A stretch of DNA of 64,000 nucleotides from Plasmodiophora brassicae (Eukaryota; Endomyxa; Phytomyxea; Plasmodiophorida; Plasmodiophoridae), in the NCBI GenBank assembly GCA_039704465.1, contig JASFAU010000001.1, positions 310,001-374,000 of the forward strand, given 5' to 3'. Positions 54,705 through 64,000 of the stretch are shown one piece after another. The notes below the pieces were generated by a model. That model had not been told where the DNA came from. It did no database searches and saw nothing but the letters and a program-made list of their open reading frames with translations. The position numbers were made by a program, and so were the translations under genes. The stretch's first letter is position 1; the number at the start of each line of letters is the position of its first letter.

Positions 54705-55442
54705 ATGGCGAAGGTGTTCGCGGGCGTCGGCCTGGCGTCCATCGGGGCCACGTTCCTGGTCACGAAGTACCTCCAGTCGGAGTCGAGCGATGACCCGGTC
54801 GTGCAGCGGACGCTGCAGGCGCTGGGGTCGTGCTCGTCGCTGGTGGAGCATTTGGGGTCGCCGCCGTACGCGACGCAGTACCCGCGGGTCACCGCTGATC
54901 CCAACCTGTCCTGGAACATGCTGGCCCCGAAGGGCATCGCCAAGGTCGCCATACGTGACAACGGGGTTGTCACCGTCGATGTCCCATGGGAGAAACGCCG
55001 ATTTCTTGTCGACGAGGAGACGCTGACGGTGCATCATATCGACGTTGTGGACGCTCTCCCGCCGCAGCCGCGGTCAACGTACGGCACCGCTGTGCAGATC
55101 GGCGTGTGCGGGCTGGCGTTCCTGTCAGCTGCCATCGTCGCTGGGAAGTTTTACAAATCCGGCGGATTCACCGGGTACCGGATTCGTCAGGCGATCGCGA
55201 GGAATCCGACGGTTCTGAACGCGCTTGGTGCGCCTGTGAAAGCGAACGGCGGGTTCGATGGGCGCCTCAGCAACGCGATCGTCAATATCCGCGTCCCGGT
55301 CGAAGGCAAGAACGCCAGCGGGGTCGTCGCGCTGCAGGGCATGCGCGATACGCCCGACTCGCCCTGGAGGTACACGTACTCGGTCCTCGAGATGGGAAGA
55401 ACGAAAACCGACATCGACATGCAGTCGACGGCGGCGTCGTAG
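54705..55442 (+). CDS. Coa1/Tim21-like mitochondrial membrane protein
   Basis: This is an intronless 245-residue protein with two hydrophobic segments (FAGVGLASIGATFLV near the start and VQIGVCGLAFLSAAIVAG in the middle). The part after the second segment (NPTVLNALGAPVKANGGFDG, then IRVPVEGKNASGVVAL and PWRYTYSVLEM) has the pattern of the Coa1/Tim21 fold of mitochondrial assembly factors. The part before it (TLQALGSCSSLVEHLGSPPY) looks like a second, diverged copy. Family knowledge suggests a role in respiratory-complex assembly, but identity is modest. Confidence 0.5.
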   Translation: MAKVFAGVGLASIGATFLVTKYLQSESSDDPVVQRTLQALGSCSSLVEHLGSPPYATQYPRVTADPNLSWNMLAPKGIAKVAIRDNGVVTVDVPWEKRRFLVDEETLTVHHIDVVDALPPQPRSTYGTAVQIGVCGLAFLSAAIVAGKFYKSGGFTGYRIRQAIARNPTVLNALGAPVKANGGFDGRLSNAIVNIRVPVEGKNASGVVALQGMRDTPDSPWRYTYSVLEMGRTKTDIDMQSTAAS

Positions 55443-55594
55443 AATGAAGCATGGTCCCGAGAATACACCACGGAATGCCGAATGCAGCCCCCCGTCGTCA
55501 ACGTTCCCGCAAAACCGCCCGCGATCATCATCACATCGTTTTTGCGAATCGCCACAACGTCAAGTGCACTTTACGTTCGCGTTCCTTGAACGGG

Positions 55595-57051
55595 ATGGGG
55601 AGCGACGACGAAGGCGGCGCACGATCAGGCAGGCTTGTGTACAAGATCGGCCCGGATGTTCACCCGATACTAGGGCAAGTGCTGGACGGGAGAGGTTCGT
55701 CATGCGCCGATTCGCACGTGCCGAGCGGGAATCTCAGTTAGGATGCGGCAGGGTGGCGTTCCGTTTCCGGTGACGACGATGGCAGTTGGACGTTGAACTG
55801 GCAGCATAATCGGTTCCCGAAATCGTCGTATATGTCGTGCGCGCCGCATCAGCGCCTGAACCATTGTCAAAAGTCCAGCGGCATCACGAAGAAGGTATTC
55901 CGCGAGTTCCGAATATGGCCGGATCTGTAATCATCAGCGCGAACAGGACGCCCTAGCCAGGCAGTTGAGGCGTATGCGGAACACGTTCGGCAAAGTGTAC
56001 GACTTCAGCCCGGAAACATGGATACTGCCCAGGGAGAGGGATCAACTCTCGGCACGGTTCAGCAGCAATGAGGTCAGGTGCCTGGCCTCGATCAACGTCC
56101 AAGCTGCGTTATAATTGTGCAATCGCAGATCTGGATTGTGAAACCCTGTGCCTCTTCGAAGGGTCGCGACATATTCCTGGCAACGTCCGCTCAGCTGACG
56201 GAAAGCAACGACCTGTCGCAGATGGCGTGTATCGTGCAGAGGTACATTCCCAACCCCATGCTGGTGTTCGGGTACAAATGCGACCTCCGCCTGTACGTTC
56301 TCGTCAAGTCATTCCAGCCGCTGAAGGCGTACCTGTACCGGCGAGGGTTGGCGCGGTTCACCACCCAGCAGTATTCGCTGGACGTCGACACGTTGGGCAA
56401 CCCGTATTGCCACTTGACGAACAGCTCCATCAACAGGTTCAGTCCGTCGATGTCAGACGACAAGGGCGGAATTGGGCCAGGCTGTAAATGGACGCTCGCA
56501 CGTTTCTTCAGCAACCTGGCCGAAAGGGGCTTCAACGTCCCTCGAGTTCAGAGACGCATTCGCCATCTGGTCGCCCTGACGTTGCTGAGCGTCGCCCATG
56601 AGATCGTGCCGAACAGAAACTGCTTCGAGCTCTTCGGGTTTGACGTCCTTCTTGACTGCCAAGCGAAACCGTATTATCCACAATCGTTGCTGGCCTGCTC
56701 TGCTCAAACGGGTTCCCCTGTAGGTGGCTGATAGAAGTCAACTCCTCACCTGCGCTGGCTGTATCGTGCCCAGAAGACGAGGAAGTCAAGATTGTGAGCG
56801 TTTCGTTCGCGCAACTCGACGGAAACGTGCCTGACGTGTGCGCCCAGCCAATGTTAAACGACCTGGTCGACCGCCTCGGATGGAGGCGCTCATCGAATCC
56901 GGCAACGCGGCCCAATGAGTTCGACGCGATATTCCCGCTGGAAAAGAACGACGCCGTCTCCAGTCCACCGGTCGACATTAGGAGGGACGTTGACTCGATT
57001 CTTCGCGACATTCGTCGTTGTCGTGCGTCCGAAGCGACGTCGGCGACATGA
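55595..57051 (+). CDS. Tubulin-tyrosine-ligase-like (TTLL) enzyme
   Basis: Family knowledge: TTLLs add glutamate, glycine or tyrosine to tubulin, mostly on axonemes. From the ATG at 55595 (MGSDDEGG) short exons read FGKVYDFSPETWILPRE, then IWIVKPCASSKGRDIFLA (ATP-grasp lysine region), VQRYIPNPMLVFGYKCDLR, VKSFQPLKAYLYRRGLARF and HLTNSSINRF. FELFGFDVLLD splices to WLIEVNSSPAL with the metal-binding Glu/Asn. The intron count is about five. The tail after PMLNDLVDRL is Asp/Arg-rich. All core TTLL motifs are present, so activity is likely; I cannot tell which amino acid is added. Confidence 0.87.
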
Positions 57052-57094
57052 AAATACATTGCTGTCTGAGAAGGAGGCCTCGCAATTCGATCCC

Positions 57095-57974
57095 ATGTCG
57101 TCACACGCCTGCGAGGCTCGTGATGACCCCCGCGTGTACATCGTTGGCTACGGCAGCCTGATGAGCATCGAATCAGCCCGCCGGACCATGCCCGACCTGG
57201 ACGACTTCACGCCAGCGCTGATATTCGGCTGGCGCCGACACTTCAACCTCGTCTCGATCTCTGCCCTGAGGAGAGGGCTGGTCTCGGATGACGCCCTTCG
57301 TACAGGTACGTGTGAAGATCATGCGAGGGTTGGGCCTCATATTCGATGCCAGGGCACGTGGCGGCGGTCACGGTTCGTGGCGGGTACCCTGTCAGTGACG
57401 CCCTTCGTAGGAGGCCAGGGAATTACTGTCGGCCCGCTTCTCACGGTACCGTTCTAGTGGTGTCCCTGTTCCGCATTCCATCTGGGCAGGTGCCCGGTTA
57501 CCTGGAACGCGAGGCTCGCTACAGGTTCGAGACTGTCGACGCGTACCCAATCGCCACAACTGCGCTATCCATCGACGACGCCCTCGACAACCCGTCCGTC
57601 GCCTTTGAACGAGGCCAACCTGTCCGGGCCACGATCTGCGTCCAGTTCGAGGACGACGAGGCGCTGTTCCGCGAGCGGTTCCATTCGGATGCGACCAGGT
57701 ACTACGAAGACGTCGGGCAATTCTACTCAGGGTAGGCCCGTCAAAATCGTCGATGGCTTTGTGGTGAATGCCGGGTGCATCCAGGCGTCTCTACCGCAAG
57801 GACATCTTCCCGATGCAGGACTACCTGAGGCTCTGCCTAGACGCGGCGCGTCGCCTGGCCAGGGACAAGGGCGTCCGCAACTTCCTGACCACGTCCTACC
57901 TGGCTGACGAACGCACGCCCCTGTCGCAGTACGTCGTCGACCACTGCATCGGCACGTCTAATCCCGAGCAATGA
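57095..57974 (+). CDS. Gamma-glutamylcyclotransferase-like protein
   Basis: The start MSSHACEARDDPRVYIVGYGSLMS shows the YGSLM nucleotide/substrate loop typical of the GGCT/AIG2 fold. An intron of about 45 nt after LVSDDALRT (from about 57305) leads to HVAAVTVRG, SLFRIPSGQVPGYLEREARYRF with a Glu in the catalytic area, and FYSG. A last intron at about 57733-57786 joins RLYRKDIFPMQDYLRLCLDAA and the C-terminal NFLTTSYLADERTPL. The family makes 5-oxoproline from gamma-glutamyl compounds. A further in-frame intron near 57385-57450 is possible. Confidence 0.6.
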
Positions 57975-58340
57975 AACGACCCCCCGTGACGTTATGTTAA
58001 GCCCAGATCGCACGGAAGTACCACGACGTGTGTGACTCTCCACCCGATAGTCGCTGTTGTTCCCTGAACGGCGAGCCCTCCCCGTCACCCGATGGAGGAA
58101 TGCGTCCAGTTGCCCCCGCTGCTCCTAGTCAGATTCGTCTCGTCGCATGGCACGAGCGCCGTTCGTCTAACGAACGGGCCATTTGAACGCAGGAACGGAT
58201 TCAGCGAGGTTCATCAAGCCGGACCGGACAACGAGTAAGGCTCTCCTTCTTCCAATGATCCCACTGTTCCAACGGCCTTGCTTCAGGCGGCGCTGTCGGC
58301 GCGCTCGGTGACATCGGAACGTGTACAACGCCCCGACCAC

Positions 58341-61300
58341 ATGAAGTCGGCGCGTCCCGACCTGCACTCGGAGTGGCAGCAGGTCAAGATACAGCGCGAC
58401 CTTCGACGACGCCTGCAAAGGAAGCTGAACGACGAGACCGCCGCCGATGACGACGACGACAGCGACGGCAACAGGGGCGACCTGCTGCTTCGTAGCGACA
58501 TTGACTTCGCCGAGATCGGCCAGCGCATCGCCGATCGCATGCGCATGCAGGGCGTCGTCTTCCGGTCGCAACTCGACATCGCCTACACGATCGAGGCTCT
58601 GGAGAGCGTCTGGCTGCAACGACCGGACGGCATCGAGGAGGAGGATTTCGTCCGGCTGCTGTCCAAGGTGCTGTCGACCGACCCGAAGAAGCTGTCGACC
58701 ATGTTCCAGAAGATGGACGCGAACGCCGACGGGTCCATCGAGTGGGACGAGTTCCTGTCGTACCTGCTGAAAGAGGCGACCCACAACTGGGACCGCAGCT
58801 GCGAACAGGGACGACGGTACCTGAAGCAGGTGACGGTGTCGCACCAGGAGATGAACCCGGCTCGCGCCATGCTCGTCATCCCGTCTGCAAACCACGCGCA
58901 CAAGTACGCCATCCTCTGGTAGGAACGTCCCCGCCGAGCATGTGCCCGAGCCGTTGTTAACCCGTCAGCGCGCCTAGCGACGATCGCACGATCCGCATCG
59001 TCGACAGCGACACGCTGCAGGAGGAGTGCACCGTGCCGCTGACGCGGGCCAGGAACGTGATCCTGACGGAAACCGAGGCCCTGCTCCAGCCGCACAACGC
59101 CCATGTCGCTGCCCGCGAACGCGTCTCACGCCACAAGGAGCAGTTCAACACAATCTATAGGCTGAAGGCGTACAAAGAACGCAGCCGGTCGCGGTACGCG
59201 CGCGATCTGGACGTTCCCACACGTAAGCGGGGACCGGCGAAGCGCTGCCACCACCGGCGCCTAAATGTTCCTGTTAGCGACGCTGGGGACGAACTCGCTG
59301 GCGCCTGCGGCAGTTGTGGACACGTTCAGTGCAAGGCCGGTGGTTCCCGTACCGTCCTGCATGGTCTACGACGAGTACAACTCGGAGATCGTGGTGGCGT
59401 CGTACGACAGGTCGGTGTCGTTCTACTCGTCGTCGTTCGACCGGCGGCACCAGCTCCAGTTCAGCCTGGACCGCGGGTTCTACGTCACCCAGCCGCCTCA
59501 GGTGCGTAACCTCGTCGGGTCGCACGACGAACGCGACGTGAAGCCGTTGTTTGCATAGTGCATTGACGTCGCCAACCTCGACCGCAACATGCTGTTTGTC
59601 GGCGACGCTCATGGCAGCGTCAGCATGTTCGCCCAGGGTCACAGCAATTACGACGAATACCAGTCGGTGTCAAGCAATTTGACAATGTGGGCCACGTTAA
59701 CGACAGGTTGGGCAGGCATGTCCATAAGTCGAACGTTCACAACGGGGAATGCGTTCGGAAGGTACGACGCAGGGCGCCCATCGTCTGGGGGTTGACGAAG
59801 ACGATGATAGGTCATGCTGTTGCCGAACATTGGGGTGGTCAGCGCTGGCATGGACACGCAGATGGTCATAACGGATACGGAGAAGTGGGAGGTACGAAAC
59901 GTCATTGAACCCAGCTCCACTGGCGTCCTCACTGTACGAACGGCGTGTCCAGGTGGTTCGACGTCTAACAGGGCACCGACGTGGGGTGTACGGGATGGCG
60001 TCGTGCCCACAGAACCGCTTGCTCGTGTCGATCGGGTACGACGCCAAGATCCTGATCTGGGACCCGTACATCTCGCAGTCGACGGGACAGATCAACGGTC
60101 GGTCCCCTGGTGCCTGATGATCGACGCCGCCCCGGGCTGACGGGTTCGCACGAGTCCAGGGCACCACCTGGGCGTCATCGACATCATCATCAATGAGAAG
60201 CATAACCAGTTGATAACGGCGACGGTCGACTGCAAGATCAACGTCTACGACATACGAACCTGGACGTGTATCCAGTCGTTGGTGTCCAGCGCCGGCCAGA
60301 AGGACAAGGACGACCCGATCTCCGGTGCGTTCTGGTTTGTTCCCATTGCACGGCGACGGCACCGGGTGTGACGAAGAACGCCTGCCCCAGCGCTGATCTA
60401 TGACCCGCACAATGAGGTCCTGGTGGGGGCGGGCACCCGGCTGAAGACGTGGGAGGTTGTCAGCGAACAAGGCGACTCGGTGAAAACCGGCGTCCTGCAC
60501 CGGCAGGCGCACCACTCGCTGATCGTGGCCATCTGCTTCTCGTCGATCTTCAAGCAAATCATCAGCGTCACAGGTCTGGGCCCGTCATCGCGCGGCGGCG
60601 TCGGTCGTTCGCAAGCGCCGCTGCTGATTCCCCGTTCCAGTCGACGAGCGGGTCTGCCTGTGGGACGTGTTCACAGGGGCGCGCACGTTCGAGTACGTCG
60701 CGTCGCACAACTCGCCGATCACGGCGGCGTGCCTGGACCATCGCGGCAAGCGCCTGATTACGACGGCGCAGAACGGGACCGTCAAGATGTGGAACTTCAA
60801 CAACGGCGCCTGCATGCACGAGTACGCGCGCAGCAAGCGCGAGATCTCCACGCTGCTCTACCTGCCCAACGCCCAGTTCTCCACGCTCGGCGCCGGCATC
60901 GGCACTGGAATCCTTCGGTGCGCGTCGTCGTCCCAACAGGAACGAACCTTCCACCGCTCCTGACGACGCGCGTTCCCAGGTGGGCGGACCCCAGCACACA
61001 GGCCACGACGCCGCTGTTCGTCCACAGCGACCACCGCGGTGACGCTCTCTGCCTGGCGTACATCCACGACCTGTTCGCGTCCGGCTCCAGCGACGGCGAG
61101 GTCATCATCTGGTACGCGAACAGCGCCATCATCAGGAAGCGGTTCCGGGTGCCGTCCTGCACCGAGAAGGTGATCCACGCGTCGGGCGCCGCCCGTTCCG
61201 TCCAGCGCGCTGATCAGCTGCCGGTCCTGCAGGCGGCCGGCATCTGCAAGATGCGCTTCCTGACCGTCAGCAACACCCTGCTTGGGTTCATCGGCACCGA

Positions 61301-62409
61301 CGACGGGTCGTTGCACGTCGTCGAGACACGAACCTGGACGATCGTCGCCAGCCACTTCAAGGCACGTTCGCGTGAGTTGTTCAGAGGGCGTCCCCCGTGT
61401 TAACCGGCGACGGCAGGCGCTGTCGGATGTGATCGTCGGGATAGACGGCGATGAAGAGGCGTGCCGGTTGCTGGTATGCGATGCGAACGGGTCGTCCAAG
61501 ATCTGGGACATCCAGGCGGTGACGCCGGCGACGGCCTCAACGCATATGCTGCTGGTTCGAGCGTTCCGATCCGTTGGCGAGCGGCAGACGGTGACCTCGT
61601 CCCTGTACTGCCCCGACGTTCAGGTGCGGGCGACGGATGGTTCGTCGTCACACACGGAACGGTATCGTGACGCATCCGGCAGGCCTTTATCATCGCGTCG
61701 GACGCGGGGGCGATCTCGCTGTGGTCGCTGGATGGAATGGAGATTGCGCAGCTGGGCCAGACGGCCACCTGGCCCATCGGGAACCGATCGAGCACACCGC
61801 CAACGGCCAGCCCTGAACCGGTCAGCACCATGCGCACCATGCCGGCCCTTGTTCTCACCTGACTTCCCGCCCCGGGCGCAGAACGAGCAGGCCCTGCAGC
61901 AGGCGCCAGATGAGGGCACGTCCTCGACGACGATCGCGAAAGCGGCCGTGTCGGACGGCAAGCTCGTATCGTTAGGGTCGACAGCGAACCGTCTCAGCGC
62001 CCCACGAACGCTGCAGCCGAAGGGCCTGAGGAGTTACGGGTTCATCGTCAGTAACGACAATGACCAGAAGCAGGCGGCGGCGAAGAAGACGACGACGGCG
62101 TCGCAGAACGACGCCGTTATGCTCGCCGCTGCGTTGCAGGAGATGACCGCCTTCTTCACCAGCGGCACTCCTGGCATAACGTAACGCGTCGGTTGCGATC
62201 AGGGCGGAGACGAATACCCTGACTTGTCGTGACGCAGAGGCAAGATGGGCCCCAGGCAAGGCAGCCACCGTCGGCAGAAGTCCAACGAATCGGCGTCGTC
62301 ATCGCTGCGTAAAAAGTCGTCGGATTCGGCATCGTCCGCGATGGCGGATGCGCGCCGGGCGCGGAAAGGCCTGTCCACCATCAAGGACGAACCCAAGACG
62401 AAGCTCTAA
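58341..62409 (+). CDS. EF-hand plus WD40 protein, WDR49/WDR64-like
   Basis: From the ATG at 58341 the protein has an N-terminal EF-hand pair, the second canonical (DANADGSIEWDEF). Two WD40 propellers follow over many exons: DDRTIRIVDSDTL, YNSEIVVASYDRSVSFYSSS, MDTQMVITDTEKWEV, LTGHRRGVYGMASCPQNRLL, IGYDAKILIWDPY and RLITTAQNGTVKMWNFNNGACMHEY. Later come DLFASGSSDGEVIIWYANS, FLGFIGTDDGSLHVVETRTW and ISLWSLDG-like strings. The NFNNG blade and the EF-WD40 layout match WDR49/WDR64/EFCAB8 proteins, several of which are ciliary. The last intron (about 62183-62239) joins a basic Ser-rich tail ending TIKDEPKTKL. About ten introns; some exon edges (59560-59640, 60350) are unresolved. Confidence 0.75.
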
Positions 62410-62638
62410 ATACTACGGACCACGAGTGATACCACGAATCGTGTGTGCGCGCGCGCATTGCTCAGGTTGCCAATGCCAGCACGGCGAGCGCGCGATTCGT
62501 TCGCGCGCCGCGGTTGACTTCGCGCGGCTCCGCAGTGCGTTGCTCCGGGTGCCGTCGCCCGCTGTCGGACCCAAATTTGCCTGCTCGACCCTTTGGCTAC
62601 GTATGACGATCATTGCGGTTTTGGGGGGAAGGGGGCGG

Positions 62639-64000
62639 ATGCCGCCGGCGAGGGCACATGGGAGCGCACCGTGGGTGCAGCTCCTACGTCGACGTCTCCC
62701 ACGGATCAGGGTCCCGGTTCTGTTCGCCGCTGTCGCCGCCTGGGCGACGTTCAGCGCCGTATCGCTCGTGTTCGGCAGGGGTCGCCTGCCGGGTCCGACG
62801 GACGGGCCGGGCGCCGCCGCCGATCCCGGGCCGCGCGACACGCCGTCCAGGCTGGTCCCGATCGAGGAACTCGATCTCTTGCGCGGGATTCAACCCGAGG
62901 TCCCTGATGTGCTCATGTCGGGCGACGAGTTCGGTACGATCACGGTCTTTGTCGACACCGAGCATCAAGGATTCTTTGGCAACAACTGGCCGTATTTCCA
63001 CGACGCCTGCCCTTGGCGCCTCGGCGATCAGATCGATTGCGAATTCACGGACGACCCGAGCCGGCGAAGCAGTGCCCATACGCTCTTCGTGCACGCTCCC
63101 CATCGGAAACCTCGTCACGATCGAGTCGGTAAACGAAGGCGCCCGTTTCGGTGAAGCGAGCGCTGACCTTGTCACACCGGGCAGGCGTTTCCCGAGCAGA
63201 AGAAACTGGTCGTTTGCATGGAGAGCCCAGACCACTACAATGGAAAGCTGCTGGCCGACGAGGACTTCATGAAGGACTTCGACTACGAGATGAGCTACAG
63301 GGCGAGGGCACACGTCCCCTGGCTGTACTCGGAACCGTACCTGAACGGCGTCTTCAACACGCCGCACAGGCTATGGGATCCGCCCGTGCCGTTTTCCGAG
63401 AAGCTGAACGCGGTCGCGTACCTGAACTCGAACTGTCACACGCCGAGCGGCCGGGCAGAGGCCATGGAGGCCCTGATCCAGATGAACGTGTACCCAGTGC
63501 ACGCCTTCGGCCGGTGCAGCCACAACAAGGACCTTTCACCCGACTTCAAGTCGAAGGTAGCAGGCGCGATGGGCTGTATGTCATCTGACCGAACGGGCCT
63601 GTTACCCTCCAGGTGGAGCTGTTCTCCAAGTACAAGTTCTGCATCGCCATAGGTGTGCCGATTGTCGAACGATATGTCCCGCGGCCACCTGATTGCCTAC
63701 CGGCCTGTGACAGAAAACTCGAACGTTGACGATTACATCACGGAGAAGGTGTACCAGGCGCTGTCGGCAGGGTGCATTCCGATATATGGCGGCGCGTCGA
63801 ATATCGGCTGGCACATGCCAGTCCCGGTCGACCAGATGATGATCATTTTCGAACCGAAACGGGATTCAGTCGGCGACCTGGCCGCTCGCCTCGCCCAGCT
63901 GTCGAACGATCAAGCCGCATACGAAGGCATGCTGGCGTGGAAGACCATGCCCGTCAAGGACATGTCCCCCGGGTTCCGATTCCACGTGAAGAACGCCGAA
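62639..64000 (+). CDS. GT10 alpha-fucosyltransferase, 3' end cut off
   Basis: Family knowledge: type II Golgi enzyme moving fucose from GDP-fucose to glycans. The ATG at 62639 starts a short tail and signal anchor (VPVLFAAVAAWATFSAVSLVF), then a Pro/Gly stem. The catalytic domain has VVCMESPDHYNG, SYRARAHVPWLYSEP, VAYLNSNCHTPSGR and HAFGRCSHNKDL. An intron (about 63557-63611) leads to VELFSKYKFCIA, and another (63650-63708) to ENSNVDDYITEKVYQAL and GCIPIYGGASNI, the GDP-fucose site. The join around 63075-63176 between the N-terminal part and FPEQKKL is uncertain. The frame runs off the window. Confidence 0.88.

Noticed and set aside
58278..58340. Start of the WDR49-like protein at 58278
   Set aside because: That position is TTG; the first in-frame ATG is at 58341. 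The same reasoning moved starts for DHCR7, the first RhoGEF, DRC2, PA-like-7TM copy A and the secreted ankyrin protein.

Overview
The window is nuclear DNA from a GC-rich, gene-dense, probably flagellated single-celled eukaryote. The evidence is protein-coding genes cut by many short GT-AG introns (about 45-70 nt, often with a CTAAC/TTAAC-like branch site), AATAAA signals just after stop codons, three eukaryotic tRNA-Gly genes, and strictly eukaryotic gene families. A dynein regulatory complex subunit (DRC2-like), a tubulin-tyrosine-ligase-like enzyme and a WDR49/64-like protein point to a cilium or flagellum. I cannot name the lineage from the sequence alone. All exon joins below were inferred by eye from splice sites, reading phase and family conservation.

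Layout. 0-11.6 kb: a secretory Skp1-like/RING-H2 gene and, on the opposite strand, its paralogue; between them an unknown coiled-coil protein, the CTD phosphatase UBLCP1, GATOR2 subunit WDR24, two tRNA-Gly(GCC), a basic unknown protein and sterol delta7-reductase DHCR7. 11.6-14.6 kb: gene-poor, with tandem repeats, a long inverted repeat and a broken retroelement gag. 14.6-22.5 kb: a RhoGEF, a complete G-protein alpha subunit in about nine exons, tRNA-Gly(UCC), a fascin-like protein, an AAK1-type kinase and exosome subunit RRP40. 22.7-24.0 kb: a second, larger inverted repeat carrying two broken copies of an unknown gene. 24.0-42.6 kb: an ankyrin-EDR1-pseudokinase, a MEIOB-like OB-fold protein, a membrane-anchored JmjC protein, a second RhoGEF, DRC2 and a DHX57-type helicase. 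42.9-54.6 kb: tandem PA-like-7TM proteins, a papain-family protease, a secreted ankyrin protein and a tandem pair of 7TM-RGS proteins. 54.7-64 kb: a Coa1-like protein, a TTLL, a GGCT-like protein, a WDR49-like protein and a GT10 fucosyltransferase cut by the window end.

The most striking theme is heterotrimeric G-protein signalling: one Galpha, two 7TM-RGS proteins and two previously unfamiliar PA-like-7TM proteins within 38 kb, plus two RhoGEFs. Several convergent gene pairs have stop codons only 14-90 bp apart, so 3' UTRs must be very short or overlapping.
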